A stretch of DNA of 11,066 nt from an uncultured Oscillospiraceae bacterium. Its GTDB lineage: Bacteria > Bacillota > Clostridia > Oscillospirales > Oscillospiraceae. The DNA is taken from NCBI GenBank assembly GCA_900756495.1, contig CAAEKI010000241.1, forward strand, positions 1 to 11,066. The letters run 5' to 3'. Below, piece after piece: positions 7,529-11,066 of the stretch. The number at the start of each line of letters is the position of its first letter. Position 1 is the stretch's first letter. The notes beneath the pieces were generated by a model that was given only the letters and a program-made list of their open reading frames with translations, had not been told where the DNA came from and did not search any database. The translations under genes and the position numbers were made by a program.

Positions 7529-7560
7529 TTTTCTTAACAATCCAAGCAAATGCTCTTAAC
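7529..7560. repeat. Two copies of TCTTAAC, 22 bp apart, upstream of the ABC promoter
   Basis: TCTTAAC occurs at 7532-7538 and 7554-7560, a spacing of two DNA turns counted as 11 bp each, which is in register with the 11-bp repeats nearer the promoter. Overlapping the first copy, ACAATCCAA (7537-7545) is the exact inverse of TTGGATTGT (7471-7479) on the other side of the promoter. These may be further regulator sites; function is inferred. Confidence 0.4.
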
Positions 7561-7589
7561 CCGCCCCGGGACGGCTTTCGGGTACCGGC

Positions 7590-8618
7590 TCATCTGTTGG
7601 GCAGGAAAATGGAAAACGTACTGCCCGCCGCCGGTGCGGAGCGTACGCGGACATAGCCCCCCTGCCGGGTGACGATCTCCCTGACCAGATAGAGGCCGAT
7701 GCCGACACCGGGCGTGTCACGGGCCGCATTCCCGCGGTAAAAGCGTTGGAAAACCGCCCCCTGTATCTGCTCTGGAATCCCCTGCCCGTCATCGGCCACA
7801 TCAACCCTGGTATAGGCCTCCCAACGCTCTGCCGTCACCTTAACATGTCCGCCCTCCCTGGTATACTTCACCGCGTTATCCAGAAGGTTGAGGACGGCCT
7901 CTGCAGTCCACCGCACGTCGTGTGGGAGGTTCAGGTCTTCAGGACAGTCCACCGTAATCTCTACACTCCGCTGCCGGGCTGCGGGCAGCACCTCCTCCAC
8001 CGCGGCCGCCAATGTCCTGTAGACAGGCGCGGGCACAGGTGAGAGCGCCACCGCCCCCGTCTCCAGCCGGGAGGTTTTCACCAGCGCCTCCATCAGAAAG
8101 TTCAGCCGCTCCGCCTGGCTCCGGACCGAGCGCAGAAATGCCCGCCGCTCTTCTGCAGAGAGCGCCTCATCGTCCAGCGCGTCGGTGAGGAGTGCCAGAT
8201 TCGTCACTGGAGTCCTGGTCTGATGGGCAATATCGGATACTAGCGTGCGGAGCGCCCCCCTCTCTCGATCCAGGTCCTGCTCCCGGCGGCGCAGCATGGC
8301 ATAGAGCCGGTCCAGGCGGCCGCGGATGCGGGAGAGCAAGGTCTCCTCCTCCTGTCCGGCCGGCGGCATCTCCCCGGCGGCCATACGATCAATGGCAGTG
8401 CAGAGGCTGTCTACAAATGTGTCCAGCTCCCGCCGGAGGAGAAGCAGCAATCCGATCCCCCAGGCGGTGCAGAGACATGCCACTGCTATCCCGCCCGCAG
8501 CCGCCGCAGTACTTCCGGTGGCCAGCCGGATCCCTGTCAAAACCGCGGCGGCGGCCGCCGCTGCCCCGGCAGTCAGGATCAACAGCCGGCTGGAAAAACG
8601 CCTTGTCCAGCGTCTCAC
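7590..8618 (-). CDS. Sensor histidine kinase, intramembrane-sensing type
   Basis: I chose the GTG at 8618 (342 residues). AGGAGG lies nine bases upstream and the GTG overlaps the response regulator's TGA as GTGA. An upstream TTG at 8639 has worse support. Two membrane helices (about 12-30 and 41-61) are joined by a loop of only about 10 residues, so there is no extracellular sensor domain. A linker helix leads to the phosphoacceptor His132 in SDIAHQTRTPVTNL. The ATPase domain has the N box LNLLDNAVKYT (N244, N248), G1 DDGQG (about 276-280) and G2 GVGIGLYL (304-311). Kinases this short on the outside often sense through a partner ABC transporter or directly in the membrane. The adjacent ABC genes fit that model, though the permease is not a standard BceB. 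Confidence 0.93.
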   Translation of the reverse strand: MRRWTRRFSSRLLILTAGAAAAAAAVLTGIRLATGSTAAAAGGIAVACLCTAWGIGLLLLLRRELDTFVDSLCTAIDRMAAGEMPPAGQEEETLLSRIRGRLDRLYAMLRRREQDLDRERGALRTLVSDIAHQTRTPVTNLALLTDALDDEALSAEERRAFLRSVRSQAERLNFLMEALVKTSRLETGAVALSPVPAPVYRTLAAAVEEVLPAARQRSVEITVDCPEDLNLPHDVRWTAEAVLNLLDNAVKYTREGGHVKVTAERWEAYTRVDVADDGQGIPEQIQGAVFQRFYRGNAARDTPGVGIGLYLVREIVTRQGGYVRVRSAPAAGSTFSIFLPNR

Positions 8619-9301
8619 GTCTCCTCCCCTCCTGTCCAAAGATAGCCCATGCCGTAGACGGTCTGAATATATTGCCGCCCGGAGGCCTCCAGCTTCTTCC
8701 GGATGGCGCTGACAGTGGTGGTCAGAGTGTGGTCGTCAATATAGTTCTCCTCCACGTCCCACAGCCGCTCCAGCAGGGCCCTGCGCGTGAGCAGCTTTCC
8801 CGGACTACCGGTAAAGACCTGGAGAACCCGGAACTCTTTTGGGGAAAAGGGAACCGGAGCGCCGTCCAGCGAGGCGGTCAGGCCGGAAAAGTGAATGGAG
8901 AGCCTCCCGTCCTCATACCGGTCCCGTCCTTTCTCCCCCCTCTCCCTCCTGAGCACGGCGGCCACCTTTTTTTGCAGCACCGCCACGGAAAAGGGCTTTG
9001 TCACATAGTCGGCGCCTCCCGCTTCGTAGCCCTGGAGCTGGTCGCTCTCCCGATCGTTGGCCGTCAGAAAGATCACATAGGGCTCCGCTTCCCCCTCTCC
9101 AAGTTCCCGGCACAGCTCCAGGCCGCTGCCGTCGGGCAGGTTAATGTCCAGCAAAACCAGTTGGTACTGCGCTGTGCGCAGCAGTGCCCGGGCAGCAGCG
9201 CAGTCCTGCGCCTCCGCCACCTTCCAGCCGTCGGCACGCAGGTGGTGGGCCAGCGTCCGACTGAGAATCTCGTCGTCCTCCACAATCAAAATCTCTTTCA
9301 T
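8615..9301 (-). CDS. OmpR/PhoB-family response regulator
   Basis: This 228-residue DNA-binding regulator is the cytoplasmic partner of the kinase encoded immediately downstream. The receiver domain (1-118) has the acidic pair D9/D10, phosphoacceptor D52 in LLDINLPDGSG, T80 and K102. The winged-helix effector domain (about 128-224) contains SPKEFRVLQVF (153-163), the recognition region DDHTLTTTVSAIRKKL (189-204) and the wing YGMGYLW (216-222). The ATG at 9301 has GGGGGAG about 8 bases upstream; an upstream in-frame ATG at 9349 overlaps the promoter and lacks family sequence. It probably activates the ABC operon through the 11-bp repeats at 7496-7517. The divergent lipoprotein gene is another possible target. 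Confidence 0.95.
   Translation of the reverse strand: MKEILIVEDDEILSRTLAHHLRADGWKVAEAQDCAAARALLRTAQYQLVLLDINLPDGSGLELCRELGEGEAEPYVIFLTANDRESDQLQGYEAGGADYVTKPFSVAVLQKKVAAVLRRERGEKGRDRYEDGRLSIHFSGLTASLDGAPVPFSPKEFRVLQVFTGSPGKLLTRRALLERLWDVEENYIDDHTLTTTVSAIRKKLEASGRQYIQTVYGMGYLWTGGEET
8619..8633 (-). promoter_or_regulatory. Ribosome binding site for the kinase GTG start
   Basis: AGGAGG (8633-8628) lies nine bases before the GTG at 8618, within the last codons of the response regulator gene. The purine-rich stretch between them (GGAGGAG) offers alternative pairing. It supports translational coupling of the pair. Confidence 0.65.
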
Positions 9302-9337
9302 GGCTGTTCTCCCCCTTCCCGGTCGTCTGTTTTTCCA

Positions 9338-9366
9338 GATATACCACAAATCCAGTTCCTGTGCAA
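9338..9366 (-). promoter_or_regulatory. Probable promoter of the response regulator-kinase operon
   Basis: On the minus strand TTGCAC (9366-9361) and TATATC (9343-9338) are 17 bp apart. The match is modest (3/6 and 4/6), so it may need help from a regulator. Its -35 lies 11 bp from the -35 of the divergent lipoprotein promoter, so one bound protein could affect both. Confidence 0.5.
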
Positions 9367-9377
9367 GCAGGTCATGG

Positions 9378-9406
9378 TTGCCTTATGCCGCAAGTTCGAG
9401 TATAAT
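9378..9406 (+). promoter_or_regulatory. Near-consensus promoter of the lipoprotein gene
   Basis: TTGCCT (9378-9383) and a perfect TATAAT (9401-9406) are separated by 17 bp. The start should fall near 9413, giving a leader of about 48 nt that ends in AGGAGG (9447-9452), eight bases before the ATG. Confidence 0.85.
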
Positions 9407-9460
9407 AGACTTGTTACGACTTTTTTCCAGTGCCCCGACGCGAGACAGGAGGACGCCGGA

Positions 9461-10330
9461 ATGAACCGATTGCCGTTGATTGGCCCCCTGCTTCCAGCCG
9501 CCGCGCTGCTCCTTGTTCTGTCGGCCTGCGGCGGGACGGCGGAGAGCGCCGCCCCCTGCCTGATGGACACCGCGCAGGCCAAGGTGGAGCAGATGGACAG
9601 CCTGGACGCCCGCATGGTCACCGAGCTGGATATTGAGACCGGCGGCGGCACCATTGAGACCACCACCACTGTGGATATGACCTGCTTCCGGGAACCCGCA
9701 CGCACGAAGGCCCAGATGCGCATGGATGTGGAGATGTCCATCAATATGGGCAAGGTGGACAGTGCTTACATGTCTGTTTATGCGGAGGCTGGCGAGGACG
9801 GTGCAGGGCAGCTCTACCTCAGTGACGGCGCCAATTGGTATGTGCAGAGCGCCGGAGCCGAGGAGCTCTCCCTGTACGACGCCCAAAACAGTCTGAGCCT
9901 CTGCATCAGCTGCGGCAGCGGCCTTACTCCGGCGGGCCAGGAAGAGATTGACGGTGTTCAAACCGTCAAATATACCGGTGCCATCACCGCTGGAGACACT
10001 ATGCGGGAGATCCTGCTCTCCGCCGGCATGGCCGACGCCCTGGACGCCCTGGATGCCGCGGGAACCAGCGGCCGGCAGGCGGAGGAGCTGTTGGTCCGCC
10101 TGGGGGAGATCCCGGTCTCCCTCTGGATCGACCAGACCACCTCCTACCCCGTCCGATACGAGATGGAGCTGACCGCCCTGATGAACGCCATCGCAGGGCA
10201 TCTGGCTGAAGCCGCCGAAGCGGAAGGCCCGGAGGTATGCTACACCAAGACCTCCGTGGTCATGACCTGTTCCAACTTTAACCAGGCCGCCGAATTTACC
10301 ATTCCAGAAGCCGTGTATATGGCGGGGTAG
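9461..10330 (+). CDS. Secreted lipoprotein, LolA-like / DUF6612-like
   Basis: The 289-residue protein starts at an ATG with an AGGAGG site and has a lipoprotein signal peptide with lipobox LSAC, so C23 is lipidated and the protein is tethered outside the membrane. The rest is beta-strand-rich, with alternating patterns such as MVTELDIETGG and TTTTVDMTCFREP, then ANWYVQSAG (124-132), VKYTGAIT (169-176), IPVSLWIDQTTSYPVRYEMEL (217-237) and CSNFNQAAEFTIPEA (270-284). This pattern resembles clostridial lipoproteins of the DUF6612 or LolA/LppX-like fold; I judge this by eye. Beyond C23 there are six cysteines (C33, C75, C148, C151, C260, C270), including a CISC motif. It is divergent from the response regulator. 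The true function is unknown. Confidence 0.85.
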   Translation: MNRLPLIGPLLPAAALLLVLSACGGTAESAAPCLMDTAQAKVEQMDSLDARMVTELDIETGGGTIETTTTVDMTCFREPARTKAQMRMDVEMSINMGKVDSAYMSVYAEAGEDGAGQLYLSDGANWYVQSAGAEELSLYDAQNSLSLCISCGSGLTPAGQEEIDGVQTVKYTGAITAGDTMREILLSAGMADALDALDAAGTSGRQAEELLVRLGEIPVSLWIDQTTSYPVRYEMELTALMNAIAGHLAEAAEAEGPEVCYTKTSVVMTCSNFNQAAEFTIPEAVYMAG

Positions 10331-10354
10331 GGCCGCGGCCTTGCCCTTGAAAAA

Positions 10355-10386
10355 GCGGGGCCGCCGGAATCATCCGGCGGCCCCGC
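10355..10386. terminator. Bidirectional terminator between lipoprotein and radical SAM genes
   Basis: GCGGGGCCGCCGG (10355-10367) pairs perfectly over 13 bp with CCGGCGGCCCCGC (10374-10386) around a 6-nt loop. On the minus strand it is followed by TTTTTC; on the plus strand TTTT comes after five other bases. It lies between two convergent genes and best fits the leftward one. Confidence 0.87.
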
Positions 10387-10423
10387 TCAGGTTTTCGGCC
10401 ATCAAAGCGAAGGCCTCTGTTCC

Positions 10424-10457
10424 GCTGAGCAGCGCAGGCATAACGGCGCTGCTCAGC
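10424..10457. repeat. 12-bp inverted repeat over the radical SAM stop codon
   Basis: GCTGAGCAGCGC (10424-10435) and GCGCTGCTCAGC (10446-10457) are perfect complements with a 10-nt loop. The right arm contains the radical SAM stop codon (10453-10455). No T-run follows on either strand, so it is not a typical terminator. It may protect the 3' end of the leftward mRNA together with the terminator at 10355-10386. Confidence 0.6.
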
Positions 10458-11066
10458 AGTTTCCCGTATAGACATACCTCAGTCTCTGCCGGGCAACCTC
10501 CGCCAGGCGGTATACCGCCGCCGTCGGGGTGGGAATTCGATCCGCCATACGGTGGCGGGGATAGAAGCGGGAGACGTGGAGCGGGATATCCGGATTCAAG
10601 CCGGCCAGCCAGGAGGACAGGGCCTCCATCTCCGTCTCCCCGTCGTTCTCCCCCGGTACGACCAGGGTCGTGACCTCCAGGTGGCAGGGGGAGTCCACCG
10701 CCAATGCGATATTCCCCTTTACGGTCTCCAGATCGCCCCCCAGGCGGCCATACCACGCCTGGTGAAAGCCCTTCAGGTCAATATTGGCCGCGTCTATCCA
10801 GGGCAGCAGGGCGGCAAAGCGCTCCGCTGAAATGCAGCCGTTGCTGACCAGCACGTTCTCCATTCCCCGCGCCCGCACCTCTTTCGCGCAGTCCAGCACA
10901 TATTCATAGCCCACCAGGGGCTCATTATAGGTATAGGCCACGCCGAGGTTCCCCCGGGGAATCAGCGCCTGAGCCTGCTGGGCCAGCCCCGCCGGCGAGA
11001 GATACCGGGTGGGGACCTCCTCCCCCGCGGCGGCGATCTCCGCGTTCTGGCAAAAGGGGCAGGAGA
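10453..11066 (-). CDS. amrS: Radical SAM enzyme, AmrS / PflA-activase type (5' end missing)
   Basis: The C-terminal 203 residues are in the window; the start lies beyond the right edge. The visible part begins with SCPFCQN, which holds the last two cysteines of the CxxxCxxC motif that binds the [4Fe-4S] cluster for S-adenosylmethionine cleavage. Next come TRYLSPAGLAQQA (19-31), GVAYTYNEPLVGYEYVLDCA (41-60), VLVSNGCIS, NIDLKGFHQAWYGRLGGDLETVK, HLEVTTLVVPGEND and LHVSRFYPRHRM, a run typical of the radical SAM protein of the AmmeMemoRadiSam system (COG1180). The protein ends at YVYTGNC, where many archaeal relatives continue into a short cysteine-containing tail. The reaction of this family is not established. 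No MEMO or AMMECR1 partner is in view; a generic PflA-like activase is the alternative. Confidence 0.87.
   Translation of the reverse strand, partial: SCPFCQNAEIAAAGEEVPTRYLSPAGLAQQAQALIPRGNLGVAYTYNEPLVGYEYVLDCAKEVRARGMENVLVSNGCISAERFAALLPWIDAANIDLKGFHQAWYGRLGGDLETVKGNIALAVDSPCHLEVTTLVVPGENDGETEMEALSSWLAGLNPDIPLHVSRFYPRHRMADRIPTPTAAVYRLAEVARQRLRYVYTGNC

Noticed and set aside
7561..7589. Possible terminator after the kinase gene
   Set aside because: Only a weak 5-bp GC stem with no T-run could be drawn; read-through into the ABC genes remains possible.
8192..9460. Plus-strand frame joined in phase to the lipoprotein, which would give a 712-residue protein
   Set aside because: The extension is antisense to the kinase and regulator. 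The lipoprotein has its own promoter, AGGAGG site and signal peptide starting at 9461.
10370..10441. Possible 23-residue small protein on the minus strand after the radical SAM gene
   Set aside because: No ribosome binding site, and it starts inside one hairpin loop and ends inside the terminator hairpin.

Overview
The window is chromosomal DNA of a GC-rich Firmicute, most likely a gut Clostridia member of the Oscillospiraceae (Flavonifractor, Lawsonibacter or Pseudoflavonifractor-like). This rests on the GC-rich coding sequence, strong AGGAGG-type ribosome binding sites, sigma-A-like promoters, and the protein types: a clostridial-style arylsulfate sulfotransferase, a lipoprotein of a kind common in clostridia, and a PflA/AmrS-type radical SAM enzyme. 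The taxonomic call is inference. No rRNA, tRNA, CRISPR array, insertion sequence or phage gene was seen.

Layout. (1) 1-375 is noncoding: the edge of an upstream terminator, a hairpin, an AT-rich stretch with a 22-bp spaced repeat, and a good promoter for the next gene. (2) 376-2190 (+) encodes a membrane-anchored or exported arylsulfate sulfotransferase with its catalytic His and Arg residues in place. It converges on (3) a TetR-type repressor and MATE efflux pump operon (4249-2244, -), the two separated by a strong hairpin terminator. The tetR promoter has a perfect 17-bp palindrome filling the whole space between -35 and -10, and the pump starts on a GTG that overlaps the repressor stop codon. 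(4) 9301-4370 (-) holds a signalling and transport module: an OmpR-type response regulator, a histidine kinase with almost no extracellular domain (coupled by the same kind of GTGA overlap), then an ABC ATPase and an 8-helix FtsX-type permease behind their own promoter. That promoter has a weak -35 overlaid by tandem 11-bp direct repeats, as expected for a promoter activated by an OmpR-family regulator. (5) A lipoprotein (9461-10330, +) is transcribed divergently from the response regulator from a near-consensus promoter. (6) A radical SAM enzyme (AmrS/PflA-activase type) on the - strand runs off the right edge and converges on the lipoprotein across a strong hairpin terminator.

How the genes may work together. 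The kinase-regulator pair probably senses envelope stress or a peptide or antimicrobial at the membrane and switches on the ABC transporter. The TetR protein probably represses itself and the MATE pump until a small ligand binds. The arylsulfate sulfotransferase acts on phenols outside the cytoplasm, so the left half has a xenobiotic or phenolic theme, but nothing in the sequence proves a functional link. I see no clearly new multi-gene system; the most testable novelties are regulatory.
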